A stretch of DNA of 28,729 nt from Pseudomonadota bacterium (GCA_023454395.1 JAEYFY010000191.1:1-28729), one strand, 5' to 3'. Counted from the first letter of the stretch, positions 1 to 8,018 are shown. Numbers and translations are program-made. Notes: generated by a model from the letters alone, not told the origin.

Positions 1-62
1 AGGGCATAAACTACGCCAATAAATAGCGTCGGTTTCTTTATATCTGATATCATGCGTCTCAT
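1..62 (-). CDS. Possible 5' end of a divergent gene (partial, weak)
   Basis: The minus strand is open from an ATG at 62 (or a second ATG at 53) to the window edge. It encodes about 20 residues beginning MRRMISDIKKP and turning hydrophobic (TLFIGVVYA), as in the first membrane helix of a small inner-membrane protein. No Shine-Dalgarno sequence precedes either ATG. It does not resemble HolD, which is divergent from rsmC in E. coli. It may be a real divergent gene cut by the window edge or a chance ORF; the product is not recognisable. Confidence 0.22.
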   Translation of the reverse strand, partial: MRRMISDIKKPTLFIGVVYA

Positions 63-86
63 GTTTTTTAAGGAGTAATAATCATA

Positions 87-1103
87 ATGTCCTCACTGTC
101 CCCTGCTAGCGAAGTTATTCTTCGTCACCTAGATCATTTCGCAGACAGGCATGTACTTATTGCAGGTGATCTTCAAGATACTTTTGCGGCACAAATTCAG
201 GCGAAGAGTGTCCGCGCATATACCAACCAATATCACCAGTGGCTACCATTACTAAAATCAATGGGTGATAACGCACTCTTTGGTTTAGTTGCTGATCAAT
301 CCTTTGTTAAATATTGCAATACCTTGATCTATTTTTGGCCTAAAAATAAAAACGAAGCCACTTTCCAACTGCGTAGCCTTTGCTCTAACTTACAAGTGGG
401 TACTGAAATCTTTATCGTCGGTGAAAACCGTAGCGGTGTTAAAAGTGCCACAGAATTAATGAACGGCATCGCTAAACTTAAAAAAATAGATTCAGCACGC
501 CGTTGTAGCTTATTTTTTGGCACTCAAACATATCAAACACTGTTTGACCGTAATAACTGGTGGCAAACTTATCGCCATGACGATCTTACTGTAATGGCAT
601 TACCGGGTGTCTTTAGCCAAAATGCATTAGATGAAGGTAGCCGTTTATTACTCTCTACTTTTGATGATGCAATGGTAGGGGATTTACTGGATATGGCATG
701 TGGTTGTGGTGTTATTGCTACTGTACTTGGTAAGAAAAACCCAATGTTGAAACTGACACTGTGTGATGTGAATGCTGCGGCAATTTCTTCGAGTATCGCC
801 ACCTTAAACGTGAATGAGTTAGAAGGGCGAGTGATTGCGAGTAATGTCTATTCAGCGGTTGAAGAAACTTATGATTGGATAATCTCAAACCCACCTTTCC
901 ATGATGGTTTAGGTACAAGCTATGAAGCGGCTGAAGATATTATTCGCCTTGCACCAAATTATCTAAAAAGAGGCGGTAAATTACGCATTGTAGCGAATGC
1001 ATTTATCCCTTATCCAGATATACTGGATCAGGTATTCGGCTCTCATGAAGTGCTTGCATCTACAAGTAAATTCAAAGTTTACCAAGCAACTAAAAAAGAG
1101 TAA
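87..1103 (+). CDS. rsmC: 16S rRNA (guanine-1207-N2)-methyltransferase RsmC
   Basis: RsmC methylates N2 of G1207 in helix 34 of 16S rRNA, using S-adenosylmethionine and acting on the assembled 30S subunit. The 338-residue protein has the family's normal length and two-domain layout. The N-terminal half is a degenerate methyltransferase-like domain (MSSLSPASEVILRH, then VGENRSGVKS near 111-120). The C-terminal half is catalytic, with the SAM-binding motif LLDMACGCGVIA at about 200-211 and the N2-guanine methyltransferase motif NPPFHDG at 268-274. The ATG at 87 follows AAGGAG at 70-75 with a rather long 11-nt spacer, but the first residues align with E. coli RsmC as I recall it, so the start is kept. 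It is monocistronic, with a terminator directly after the stop. The location beside Leu tRNA genes matches E. coli. Confidence 0.96.
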   Translation: MSSLSPASEVILRHLDHFADRHVLIAGDLQDTFAAQIQAKSVRAYTNQYHQWLPLLKSMGDNALFGLVADQSFVKYCNTLIYFWPKNKNEATFQLRSLCSNLQVGTEIFIVGENRSGVKSATELMNGIAKLKKIDSARRCSLFFGTQTYQTLFDRNNWWQTYRHDDLTVMALPGVFSQNALDEGSRLLLSTFDDAMVGDLLDMACGCGVIATVLGKKNPMLKLTLCDVNAAAISSSIATLNVNELEGRVIASNVYSAVEETYDWIISNPPFHDGLGTSYEAAEDIIRLAPNYLKRGGKLRIVANAFIPYPDILDQVFGSHEVLASTSKFKVYQATKKE

Positions 1104-1107
1104 TCAC

Positions 1108-1141
1108 AAGCCCTGTTATTTTATAACAGGGCTTTATTTTT
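1108..1141 (+). terminator. Rho-independent terminator of rsmC
   Basis: A 12-bp stem, AAGCCCTGTTAT (1108-1119) with ATAACAGGGCTT (1123-1134), has a 3-nt loop and is followed by TATTTTT. It begins 5 nt after the rsmC stop codon. Confidence 0.9.
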
Positions 1142-1212
1142 GGACTGATTTTAAGTAATGCTCCAAGGCGTTTTATTTTTCATCTCCAAGGTAATTTATT
1201 GATAAAAAATAA

Positions 1213-1240
1213 TTGACGCCAAAAATAAAAGGCATAGAAT
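1213..1240 (+). promoter_or_regulatory. Promoter of the tandem tRNA-Leu genes
   Basis: A sigma70-like TTGACG (1213-1218) and TAGAAT (1235-1240) are separated by 16 bp and lie 18 nt upstream of the first tRNA. The bases after the -10 (TCGCTTCC) are relatively GC/pyrimidine-rich, as in discriminators of stable-RNA promoters under stringent control. Stringent control here is inferred. Confidence 0.65.
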
Positions 1241-1257
1241 TCGCTTCCTGTCTGAAT

Positions 1258-1344
1258 GCGAGAGTGGCGGAATTGGTAGACGCGCTAGCTTCAGGTGTTA
1301 GTGTCCTTACGGACGTGGGGGTTCAAGTCCCCCCTTTCGCACCA
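1258..1344 (+). tRNA. tRNA-Leu (CAG anticodon), copy 1
   Basis: This is an 87-nt class II tRNA with encoded CCA. The acceptor stem GCGAGAG pairs with CTTTCGC. The D-arm reads GGCGGAATTGGTAGACGC, and the anticodon loop TTCAGGT gives CAG. The long variable arm is closed by GTCC/GGAC, and the T-arm is GGGGGTTCAAGTCCCCC. It decodes CUG. It matches the E. coli leuPQV/leuT type and its position beside rsmC. Confidence 0.97.
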
Positions 1345-1380
1345 AACAGACAATGTATGTAAAATTAATTGAGTAAGACT

Positions 1381-1467
1381 GCGAGGATGGCGGAATTGGT
1401 AGACGCGCTAGCTTCAGGTGTTAGTGTTCTTACGGACGTGGGGGTTCAAGTCCCCCTCTTCGCACCA
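1381..1467 (+). tRNA. tRNA-Leu (CAG anticodon), copy 2
   Basis: This second 87-nt tRNA-Leu(CAG) starts 36 nt after copy 1 and is probably in the same transcript. The body is identical except for the acceptor stem (GCGAGGA with TCTTCGC) and one variable-arm base, where GTTC pairs with GGAC through a U-G wobble. CCA is encoded. A T-rich stretch follows (CTTCTTTTTTTTC at about 1479-1491), but no clear hairpin is visible. Confidence 0.97.
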
Positions 1468-1532
1468 CTCAATAACCCTTCTTTTTTTTCTGTAATAACA
1501 CCCATTCGATTACACGCTGAATATTCTTTTCT

Positions 1533-1796
1533 CTATCCGTAATACGCGACTAAAAGTGTCATCAAACTATAGGTTAATACAACGCCTGCGGGGATCATTA
1601 CCCACATTTGTAATTTTTTGTGGAATAACATAAATGTTGATAACAGCATTGAAACGACTAAAACCAGCGTAAATGCAGCCGTTCCTGCAATAGAATGCAT
1701 AATCACCGTTAGTAAGGAAGAAATAGCCAACATTTCCCATAAACTAATACGAGATGTCCAAGACGTAACTGGAGATAAGCGCGTTGGTTTAGCCAT
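1533..1796 (-). CDS. DUF1435 family small inner-membrane protein
   Basis: This 87-residue hydrophobic protein has about three predicted membrane segments (near 19-38, 39-57 and 63-85), with a short basic stretch FHKKLQ between the second and third. E. coli carries a DUF1435 gene (yjjZ) in the same neighbourhood, between fhuF and rsmC, and synteny supports the same family; the function is unknown. GGTGGG lies 7 nt upstream of the ATG at 1796. A Fur box overlaps a perfect TATAAT just upstream, so the gene is probably induced under iron limitation. The fhuF gene that adjoins it in E. coli is not present in this window. Family assignment is moderately sure; the coding call is sure. Confidence 0.75.
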   Translation of the reverse strand: MAKPTRLSPVTSWTSRISLWEMLAISSLLTVIMHSIAGTAAFTLVLVVSMLLSTFMLFHKKLQMWVMIPAGVVLTYSLMTLLVAYYG

Positions 1797-1813
1797 AATA
1801 ACCCACCATTAAT

Positions 1814-1835
1814 GATAATGATTTTCATTATTATA
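1814..1835 (-). promoter_or_regulatory. Fur box overlapping the -10 of the DUF1435 gene
   Basis: GATAATGATTTTCATTATT (1814-1832) matches 16 of the 19 bases of the classical Fur consensus GATAATGATAATCATTATC by my count. On the minus strand a perfect TATAAT occupies 1835-1830, so Fur-Fe(II) would occlude the promoter of the gene starting at 1796. Confidence 0.8.
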
Positions 1836-1930
1836 TAACCACCATGCTAAATCAACTTATATAAAGAAAAAAAACTTACCTTATATCCTTATTTTTTAAA
1901 TGGTTATGTCTATTTTTTAGTATGGTACAT

Positions 1931-1964
1931 AAAAAATGCCTTATCATTTTCACGATAAGGCATT
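1931..1964 (-). terminator. Terminator of the yjbB-GNAT unit
   Basis: An 11-bp stem, AATGCCTTATC (1935-1945) with GATAAGGCATT (1954-1964), has an 8-nt loop. Read on the minus strand it is followed by TTTTTT. It lies 38 nt past the acetyltransferase stop codon. Confidence 0.88.
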
Positions 1965-2002
1965 GCATTTTATTATGTTGTTATCGTAGTCAATAAACAA
2001 AA

Positions 2003-2551
2003 TTAAGTGTTATTTGTCTCGATAAAATGAAAGACTAAATGAATATCTTCAGGCTCTCTTTCATAAAGTTCAGGATCAGGAATATCAATTAAACGACACC
2101 CTAAATGCTGATAAAAATTCACGCTATTTTCAGAAGGTGTTGATGAGATATATAACCCACCAGCCCCTTTTTTCTTCGCATATTCCACACAATAATCAAA
2201 TAGTATTCGCGCTAAACCTTGCCCACGTTGCTGGTGGCTAACGTGTAAAAAAGAAAGTTGAAGTAAAGCGTTATTTTGACCTCGTTTTTGTGGATCAACA
2301 CTTGCCGCTGCGACCAACTGATCTTGTTTAAAAACACCCCAGAAAGCGGCACCTCGATCAAAACTTTCAAGTAAAACAGGTGTGTAATGCTCTGCTTCAC
2401 CTTCTGGCCAACCTTTCATATCAAAGCGTTGCTCTGATAAAATCAACATTCCTTCTTTTAAGACATATAGCTTTTCAATAAGCTCGGTTCTATCAATTGC
2501 CCATACTTGTGGAATTTCATTTCGTGTTAATTGACGAATAGTGTATTTCAT
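2003..2551 (-). CDS. GNAT family N-acetyltransferase
   Basis: This 182-residue single-domain GNAT protein would transfer an acetyl group from acetyl-CoA to an amine; the substrate is unknown. The acetyl-CoA pyrophosphate-binding motif A is visible as HQQRGQGLARILFDYC (about 106-121), preceded by the beta-4 strand LLQLSFLHVS. The C-terminal part (SENSVNFYQHLGCRLID) is the usual motif B region. It starts 2 nt after the yjbB stop codon, so the two genes are almost certainly co-transcribed and translationally coupled. Cotranscription with a phosphate transporter does not identify the substrate. I do not recognise a specific named family. Confidence 0.88.
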   Translation of the reverse strand: MKYTIRQLTRNEIPQVWAIDRTELIEKLYVLKEGMLILSEQRFDMKGWPEGEAEHYTPVLLESFDRGAAFWGVFKQDQLVAAASVDPQKRGQNNALLQLSFLHVSHQQRGQGLARILFDYCVEYAKKKGAGGLYISSTPSENSVNFYQHLGCRLIDIPDPELYEREPEDIHLVFHFIETNNT

Positions 2552-2553
2552 TA

Positions 2554-4185
2554 TTAAAGATTAACCTGTTCTGATGATGATTCACTTCGTTCTAGTGCGT
2601 GATAAGCCACAGCACAGAACAAGGAATTCAACCGTTTCATATCACCAAGCAAACTAGTATGCAGTGAACTGGTTTCAATGCTTTGCATATTATGCAAATG
2701 AAGACGTTCTACATGTGCAAACGAGTAACGCTGGTTGAGTAAACGGAAACGATGTTTTGCTCGACGCAATTTACGAGCATGTTCCATGTTGCCGGAAACA
2801 AATACCGACATCGCCAGATTCAGATTACTTTGCAGACGCTCAAGGAGTGTCTGTAATTCACGACGCCCTTCCTCCGATAAAAATAAGTGGTGATTTAAAC
2901 CTTTACTCACCACTTCAGCCGACATACGCGCAATGATAGCGGAAGATTGTTGTAAATTCATCGCGGTATCAATAATTTCAGCCCAACGCCGGGAATCTTC
3001 AGTTCCTAGATCATGCTGTTGAATTTGTGCCATATACAATTTAATGCTGCTGTGGAGTAATTCAACCTCTTCTTCTAACTGGCTAATTTCCCTTTTTTGC
3101 AGACGATCGCCTTCCATTAACGCAGTAAAACGTTGCAGCATTTGTTCTATCACATCACCTAATCGTAGCGATTCTCTAACCGCATTAGCAATTGCCAATG
3201 AAGGCGTATCAATAGCAGATTGATCTAAATAACGCGGTGCCATTTCAGATCCCGTAGTCGGTAATTCAGGAATGAGCCGCTGACATAATTTCGCCATTAT
3301 GCCGACAAAAGGGATCATCAAAATACAGCGAGCAAGATTATAAATAACATGAAAATAGATAACGATTTCAGCCGGTGAAAATCCATATTTTTGTATTTCA
3401 GAAGCAAGATAGGTTATCCATGGTAAAACAATCAATGCACCAATCAGTTTAAAAAACAAACTCCCCAACACAACTTGTCGAGAGGCAACGCTTTGTCCTC
3501 GACTACTGATTAATGCCAGCAAACCACTACCAATATTAGAGCCAATTACAATGGAGAGGCTGATATACAATGGCATTAATCCTGTTGCACTTAATGTCGC
3601 AGTTAACAACACGGCCGCAAGGCTTGAGTAACTCACCATTGCAAAGAGCGCACCCACCAATAACGCTAAAATAGTATCGCCACTAAGAGAAGTAAAAATA
3701 GCTTGGACTGCACTTGCGTGCATAATGGGTTCTGCCGATGTCACAATGAGTTGTAAAGCCAACAAAATCAAACCAAGACCAATACCTACACGCCCTAGTT
3801 GCCCTACTCGCTCTTTTTTACGGCTTAAAAAAGAAATAACACCAATAAGGATAAGCAGTGGCGATAACCAAGAAAGATCAAACGTCAGCACACGCGCCAT
3901 CAGTGCAGTACCCACATCTGCCCCTAGCATAATAACAAGTGCCGGTGTGATCGAAATCAACCCTTGTGTCACAAAAGAGATCACTAAAAGCGCCGTCGCA
4001 TTACTACTTTGGACTAATGCAGTGACACCAACACCCGCAAGAAAAGCATTGGATTTTTTATTAATACTTTTACCTAAAATTCGGCGCAAATCAGAGCCGA
4101 AGACACGCATAATGCCAGTACGAACAATATGAGTTCCCCAGACAAGAAGCGCGACAGATGAGAGTAAATGAAGCAGTGTCAGCAT
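2554..4185 (-). CDS. yjbB: Na/phosphate cotransporter YjbB
   Basis: YjbB is an inner-membrane transporter of the Na/Pi-cotransporter II family; E. coli YjbB has been reported to export phosphate. The 543-residue length equals that of E. coli YjbB, and N-terminus, core and C-terminus are recognisably similar. Two inverted Na_Pi_cotrans repeats are visible. The first carries QSSNAT at 59-64, the signature of the family. The second carries SYSSLAAVL at about 185-193, with Gln replaced by Tyr, as in E. coli. From about residue 330 the protein is soluble, helical and PhoU-like (for example SRRWAEIIDTAMNLQQS, then QSIETSSLH). The ATG at 4185 has AAGG about 9 nt upstream. It is followed 2 nt later by the GNAT gene. 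No Pho box is visible upstream, although phoA is the next gene upstream. Confidence 0.94.
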   Translation of the reverse strand: MLTLLHLLSSVALLVWGTHIVRTGIMRVFGSDLRRILGKSINKKSNAFLAGVGVTALVQSSNATALLVISFVTQGLISITPALVIMLGADVGTALMARVLTFDLSWLSPLLILIGVISFLSRKKERVGQLGRVGIGLGLILLALQLIVTSAEPIMHASAVQAIFTSLSGDTILALLVGALFAMVSYSSLAAVLLTATLSATGLMPLYISLSIVIGSNIGSGLLALISSRGQSVASRQVVLGSLFFKLIGALIVLPWITYLASEIQKYGFSPAEIVIYFHVIYNLARCILMIPFVGIMAKLCQRLIPELPTTGSEMAPRYLDQSAIDTPSLAIANAVRESLRLGDVIEQMLQRFTALMEGDRLQKREISQLEEEVELLHSSIKLYMAQIQQHDLGTEDSRRWAEIIDTAMNLQQSSAIIARMSAEVVSKGLNHHLFLSEEGRRELQTLLERLQSNLNLAMSVFVSGNMEHARKLRRAKHRFRLLNQRYSFAHVERLHLHNMQSIETSSLHTSLLGDMKRLNSLFCAVAYHALERSESSSEQVNL

Positions 4186-4500
4186 AAAAAAATAACCTTA
4201 TTCTTATCGTTGTTTGTTTGACTCTGTTCTCCTTCAATCTCATAAAAAAGAGAAAGACCACGAGCAGATAATCTATCTGAGAAAAGATTTTTTACGGGTA
4301 ATGCCTTAATAACGTAAAGTGTTATTAGACAAAAAGATATTGCAACTTAAGTACAATAATCAATGGAGAAGTGAGAATATTACATAGATTAATTTGTAAA
4401 TTCTGTTAATTATAGCAGAGAATGTGTAACTTTCAAAATCAGCCTGTAAATAACCTATTGATTTATTATCATTTTATTTTAGATAGGCTCCATTCTTAAT
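4186..4500. other. Intergenic region upstream of yjbB with an inverted repeat
   Basis: These 315 bases between yjbB and the phoA terminator hold no supported ORF. An inverted repeat, TAATAAC (4307-4313) with GTTATTA (4321-4327) and a 7-nt spacer, lies about 120-140 nt upstream of the yjbB start and could be an operator. No PhoB half-site (TGTCA) phased by 11 bp was seen. The rest is AT-rich with no clear structure. Confidence 0.4.
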
Positions 4501-4537
4501 AAAAAAACGCGACCAGAGGGTATCTCTCTAAGTCGCG
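4501..4537 (-). terminator. Terminator of phoA
   Basis: Read on the minus strand, CGCGAC and GTCGCG (outer 6-bp stem, 4532-4537 with 4508-4513) enclose a smaller AGAG/CTCT pairing and are followed by TTTTTTT. It lies about 70 nt beyond the phoA stop. Confidence 0.8.
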
Positions 4538-4605
4538 CAAAAATATAACAATTTAGTAAGGCAATTCGACTACAAGTTCAGACAGACTATAAATTCAACT
4601 TGGAA

Positions 4606-6045
4606 TTACTTCAGACCCATTGCATCACGCATGGTGAAAAACAAGTCTGTTTGGTCAGTTAATCCAACCACATTCGCAGCATGTGGACCATAAGCGGCAA
4701 CCCGCAATTGCGCCCCAGTATGCTCTTGTGACTCTTCTTCTGAGTTACCGTAATTCACCACCATAACTGCACCATCTTTGGTGATAAGTGCTTGTGTTAA
4801 CCCACTGGATTTCACATCAGCTTCAATAATTTGGCTTGAATGGGCATGATCAGCAGTCACGATAATCAGCGTATCACCGTTTTGTTTTGCAAAATCTAAG
4901 CCGATTTGTACGGCTTCATCTAGTGCAACAGTTTCACCAATTTGACCACAAGGGTTAGCATTATGATCTTGCTTATCGATAGAGGCGCTTTCAACTTGTA
5001 AGAAGAAACCATTTTCATTGGTTTTCAGTAAGTCGATCGCTTTTTTAGTCATTTGTGCCAGTGTTGGCGCATTTGGATCGAGCTTGGCGTTAGGTTTGCA
5101 CTCTAAAGGTGGATTATTCAAATTACCATGATACGTGGCTTTTGGACCTTCCCATGCTACATCCATATTGCCTTCGTGGAACAAACCTAGTACGGGTTTA
5201 TCTTGGTTCGCAAGCGAAATCGCATCTAATGATTTTGCATCTTTCACGATTTGATAACCACGCTCAATTGCTTGTTGCTCTAGTGTTTTACCTTTGTATT
5301 CACCTGCTGCTGCAGTTTGAGCAAAGCTTTTTGCACCGCCCCCTAATGTTACATCTGCACGAGTGACTAAAAGTTGCTCAGAGATAGAACCTCTACCACC
5401 ATTTTCTAAGGCATTGGTTGAGCATTTTTCTAACGTTTCAACAGGGCCATAGCATTTGCGTCCTGTTACATGCGAGAACAGTGCTGCAGGTGTCGCATCT
5501 TGAATTTCAGAAGTTGTCACGTTCCCTGTCGCCTTTCCATTGGCTTTCGCTAATTCCAAAATAGTTTGATGATCCTTACCAAACACATCAATCCCTAATG
5601 CACCATTATAGGTTTTCACACCAGAAGCCCATGCTGTCGCCGATGCAGCAGAATCTGTCACATAATTAGGCTTTTGGGTTTTTCTGTCTAAAGAATAGTG
5701 TGTGTATTGACCCGTCATTGGTAAGGCATCGATACCTTTAAAGAAACCACCCGCACCTTCAGCGTAGTTACGCGCAACGGTGATTTCAGAATCCCCCATC
5801 CCATCACCAATAAAGAGGATCACATTTTTTGCTTGGTTGTTATTTAAAGCTGCTTTTAATGCCTCAGTTTGATCCTGAGTCATACGGCGAGCGCCGCCAA
5901 ATTCCGTGATATTACCTTTTGCCGCACGATCTTGAGCTAAAATGGCATCAGCAGCAACGGGAGCAGCAAAAGAAGAGAAACTCGCGCCAGCCAATAGCGT
6001 TGTTACAATAACGGATAAGATAGAACGTTGGTAACGATGAGACAT
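4606..6045 (-). CDS. phoA: Alkaline phosphatase PhoA
   Basis: PhoA is a periplasmic homodimeric Zn2Mg phosphomonoesterase that releases phosphate from organic esters for uptake. The 479-residue precursor begins with a Sec signal peptide (basic MSHRYQR, hydrophobic core, cleavage near SFSSFA/APV at about 27). Metal and catalytic motifs are present: IGDGMGDSE at 79-87, the nucleophile Ser132 in [12 protein letters not shown] (131-142), [11 protein letters not shown], then DKQDHN and TADHAHSS near the C-terminus. Four Cys residues are visible (GRKCYG, EKCST, LECKP, NPCGQ), compatible with two disulfides. Length and motifs fit the E. coli enzyme. The Pho box upstream predicts PhoB-activated expression. 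It has its own terminator and is apparently monocistronic. Confidence 0.97.
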   Translation of the reverse strand: MSHRYQRSILSVIVTTLLAGASFSSFAAPVAADAILAQDRAAKGNITEFGGARRMTQDQTEALKAALNNNQAKNVILFIGDGMGDSEITVARNYAEGAGGFFKGIDALPMTGQYTHYSLDRKTQKPNYVTDSAASATAWASGVKTYNGALGIDVFGKDHQTILELAKANGKATGNVTTSEIQDATPAALFSHVTGRKCYGPVETLEKCSTNALENGGRGSISEQLLVTRADVTLGGGAKSFAQTAAAGEYKGKTLEQQAIERGYQIVKDAKSLDAISLANQDKPVLGLFHEGNMDVAWEGPKATYHGNLNNPPLECKPNAKLDPNAPTLAQMTKKAIDLLKTNENGFFLQVESASIDKQDHNANPCGQIGETVALDEAVQIGLDFAKQNGDTLIIVTADHAHSSQIIEADVKSSGLTQALITKDGAVMVVNYGNSEEESQEHTGAQLRVAAYGPHAANVVGLTDQTDLFFTMRDAMGLK

Positions 6046-6117
6046 AGCTTTTTCCTTGCACTCTAAAGTAAAAAACAGGGTTAATGTTTTAAGTCAGAAA
6101 AAGCTTACGGCAGTTAA

Positions 6118-6178
6118 ATGACAGAGAAATGAAAAGTAAAAGTGATTTTGATGACAACTTTATGACAAGCTTATGACA
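6118..6178 (-). promoter_or_regulatory. Pho box array upstream of phoA
   Basis: ATGACA occurs at 6151, 6162 and 6173, exactly 11 bp apart. On the minus strand this reads TGTCATAAGCT, TGTCATAAAGT, TGTCATCAAAA, the direct-repeat pattern bound by PhoB dimers. A further ATGACA at 6118 is in register (33 bp, three 11-bp steps). A degenerate unit at 6129 (ATGAAA) is in phase between them. PhoB activation of phoA is established in E. coli; its use here is inferred from the sites. Confidence 0.88.
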
Positions 6179-6181
6179 AAC

Positions 6182-6215
6182 AAAAAGCTTATACCGCGAA
6201 TATGTGTATAAGCTT
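6182..6215 (-). terminator. Terminator of the Fes-like gene
   Basis: AAGCTTATAC (6185-6194) and GTATAAGCTT (6206-6215) form a perfect 10-bp stem with an 11-nt loop. On the minus strand it is followed by TTTTT and then directly by the phoA Pho box, so read-through from the iron-regulated esterase into the phosphate-regulated gene is blocked. Confidence 0.75.
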
Positions 6216-6275
6216 CCGTTGTATTAAAACATCTTGTTAAAGCGCTGTACTAAAACATGGTACTAAGGCGTGATC

Positions 6276-7832
6276 TTAATCTTGAGTTAATGCTTTAGCC
6301 CCTAAATACAGGGTTTCACACCAAGAGATATAATCATGCCCACTGGCCATTTCGAGTGATTTAACAGGATAGTCTTTTTGCTCTAAAACCTGTTTAAGAT
6401 GACGATTATTATTTAAAATCCCCCCTTTATCACCACGACTTTCAAATAACCCCGCTTCTAAGAAAAACTGTAATGGCTTTTTATCTGCTTGCTCAAATTG
6501 TCGAATAAGCCATTCTGGCTCTTCATTTTCAGGCGCCCACCAATAAGAGCCAGACATACTCAGCACTTTACCAAAGCGCTCAGGACGATTAAATGCAACC
6601 CATGAAGAGGCTAACCCGCCATAACTAGAGCCTGATACAATCGTTTCTTCTCCTGATACGTGAATACCTTTCTCTTTTTCTAACCAAACAAAGAGTTCAT
6701 CGGCCAAGAAACGGTAAAAATCAGGATTTGGCGGTAACTCAACACTACGACGATCACTATCAATACTATCAACAAATAAGATCATCATCGGTGCCAATTT
6801 CCCGTCTTCGATCTGTTTATCAAAAAACCGATCAATACCATATTGGCGACGATAAGTTTGTCCATCGAATAACACTAAAATTCGAGGTACAGTCATTTTT
6901 CTTGCTGGTTGATAAAGTGCGATCTCCCGATCATTATTTAAGATCTCGCTGTGAAAACGCACAATATCTGTCTTGCCTTTCATTGTTCTATCTAGAATAT
7001 CGGGTAATTGGCATTCACGGTTACTGTCTAATGACAATAAAGAAAAGTGATTATAAACATCCTCAGATTGACTTGGAGAATTTTGGGAATTAAACGGATC
7101 AGATTGTGCTGTAGTTAAAATAGCGCGACGCTGTTCGAATGGCTCTGCATTTTCAATGATAGGCACATCAGGCGCTAATTTATATTGCATTAATGTATCG
7201 TTAGGTACGATATAACTGCGGTACCAAATATCACTATTGGCTAAATGGGTTAACGGATCATGATTACCATCGGGTGATCCCAATAAATAGACATTCTTTT
7301 TTGCACCTTGCCATAAGAAAGTTACTAACTTTTTATCCTTATCATAAGGCTCAATAAGGGGTGTACCTTCGTGGCGTACTTGTTGCCAAAATGCCTGAAT
7401 ATTTTGTTGATTCAATTGATGAGCAAGTATTTGTAAACGAGGACTGACAGGTGCAATACCGGCATCTTTATCTAATGGCTGATAAGGCTGTGTTGTCAAT
7501 GTGAGTTGCCATGGTTTTCCCTCCTCACCTTGTGCAATCAATTGATAACTCGCAGTTTTAGGCAATAAAAAGCGTACTTTTTGTTGCCCATCAGCAGGAA
7601 CATCTTTTAATAAGCTACGAATATGTGTGCCATTTGGGGTTTCTAAACGTAGATTTTGTATCCCTTTCACATTCAGTTCCGCATAACGTTCACTCTCTAA
7701 ATGCGAGGTAAAACACAACGTGTTGTTGTTATCAAACTGACCAATTATTTCTTTGCCTTCTGTTACAGATAAACAATTAGCAAAACTAGGGAAAGAAGCC
7801 ATTAATGCACATATCATCAGAGGAATTCTCAC
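6276..7832 (-). CDS. Exported Fes-like siderophore esterase (alpha/beta hydrolase)
   Basis: This protein is related to enterochelin esterase Fes, which hydrolyses ferric enterobactin-type trilactones to release iron. The N-terminal half has a Fes-type sandwich domain (VTFLWQGAKKNVYLLGSPDG, then DIWYRSYIVPNDTLMQYKLAPD). The C-terminal half is an esterase-D-type hydrolase with nucleophile motif GSSYGG (Ser about 403) and late catalytic-type GHDYISW (His about 499). Unlike cytoplasmic Fes, a signal peptide is visible: VRIPLMICALMASFPSFA, then NCLS. I chose the GTG at 7832 because it gives this signal peptide at the very N-terminus (518 residues); a TTG at 7868 would add 12 polar residues. A Fur box lies upstream and a terminator downstream. 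The true substrate siderophore is unknown. A catecholate peptide or general esterase is an alternative. Confidence 0.85.
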   Translation of the reverse strand: MRIPLMICALMASFPSFANCLSVTEGKEIIGQFDNNNTLCFTSHLESERYAELNVKGIQNLRLETPNGTHIRSLLKDVPADGQQKVRFLLPKTASYQLIAQGEEGKPWQLTLTTQPYQPLDKDAGIAPVSPRLQILAHQLNQQNIQAFWQQVRHEGTPLIEPYDKDKKLVTFLWQGAKKNVYLLGSPDGNHDPLTHLANSDIWYRSYIVPNDTLMQYKLAPDVPIIENAEPFEQRRAILTTAQSDPFNSQNSPSQSEDVYNHFSLLSLDSNRECQLPDILDRTMKGKTDIVRFHSEILNNDREIALYQPARKMTVPRILVLFDGQTYRRQYGIDRFFDKQIEDGKLAPMMILFVDSIDSDRRSVELPPNPDFYRFLADELFVWLEKEKGIHVSGEETIVSGSSYGGLASSWVAFNRPERFGKVLSMSGSYWWAPENEEPEWLIRQFEQADKKPLQFFLEAGLFESRGDKGGILNNNRHLKQVLEQKDYPVKSLEMASGHDYISWCETLYLGAKALTQD

Positions 7833-7869
7833 TTTATTATTCTCGTTATAAACTATCGTAAGAAACAAT

Positions 7870-7888
7870 AGTAATGATAATTGTTATC
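7870..7888 (-). promoter_or_regulatory. Fur box upstream of the Fes-like gene
   Basis: AGTAATGATAATTGTTATC matches 15 of 19 bases of the Fur consensus by my count and lies 38-56 nt upstream of the chosen GTG start. Iron-limited induction of the esterase is the expected consequence. Confidence 0.75.
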
Positions 7889-7928
7889 AATTCAATAAAA
7901 ATTAAGGGTGTACAAATTTATGATAAAT

Positions 7929-7966
7929 TTGACACCGTAGTAAAAAATAATAAAATAATCATTATC
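7929..7966 (+). promoter_or_regulatory. Promoter overlapped by a second Fur-like box
   Basis: TTGACA (7929-7934), a 16-bp spacer and TAAAAT (7951-7956) form a strong sigma70-type promoter directed rightwards. The -10 is covered by TAATAAAATAATCATTATC (7948-7966), which matches 14 of 19 Fur consensus positions, including a perfect right half AATCATTATC. Transcription would run through the mini-ORF at 8019 into the toxin-antitoxin genes. No other promoter for that pair is obvious. Confidence 0.6.
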
Positions 7967-8018
7967 ACTCCCTATGTGATAGCAAGATAAAGTCAATAAT
8001 TATAGGAGTTCGCTATTT

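Noticed and set aside
1258..1467. Tandem tRNA-Leu genes as an integration site
   Set aside because: No integrase gene and no duplicated tRNA 3' end beyond the two complete genes were seen.
3725..4132. Plus-strand 135-codon ORF inside yjbB
   Set aside because: It lies fully opposite a well-conserved coding sequence, has no ribosome site, and its composition (Pro, Thr, Ser, Arg) is typical of an antisense frame.
6728..7093. Plus-strand 121-codon ORF inside the Fes-like gene
   Set aside because: Antisense shadow without a ribosome site; the opposite strand has clear family motifs.
7866..7868. TTG at 7866-7868 as start of the Fes-like gene
   Set aside because: It would put 12 extra polar residues before the signal peptide and lie almost on the Fur box; the GTG at 7832 places the signal peptide at the N-terminus.
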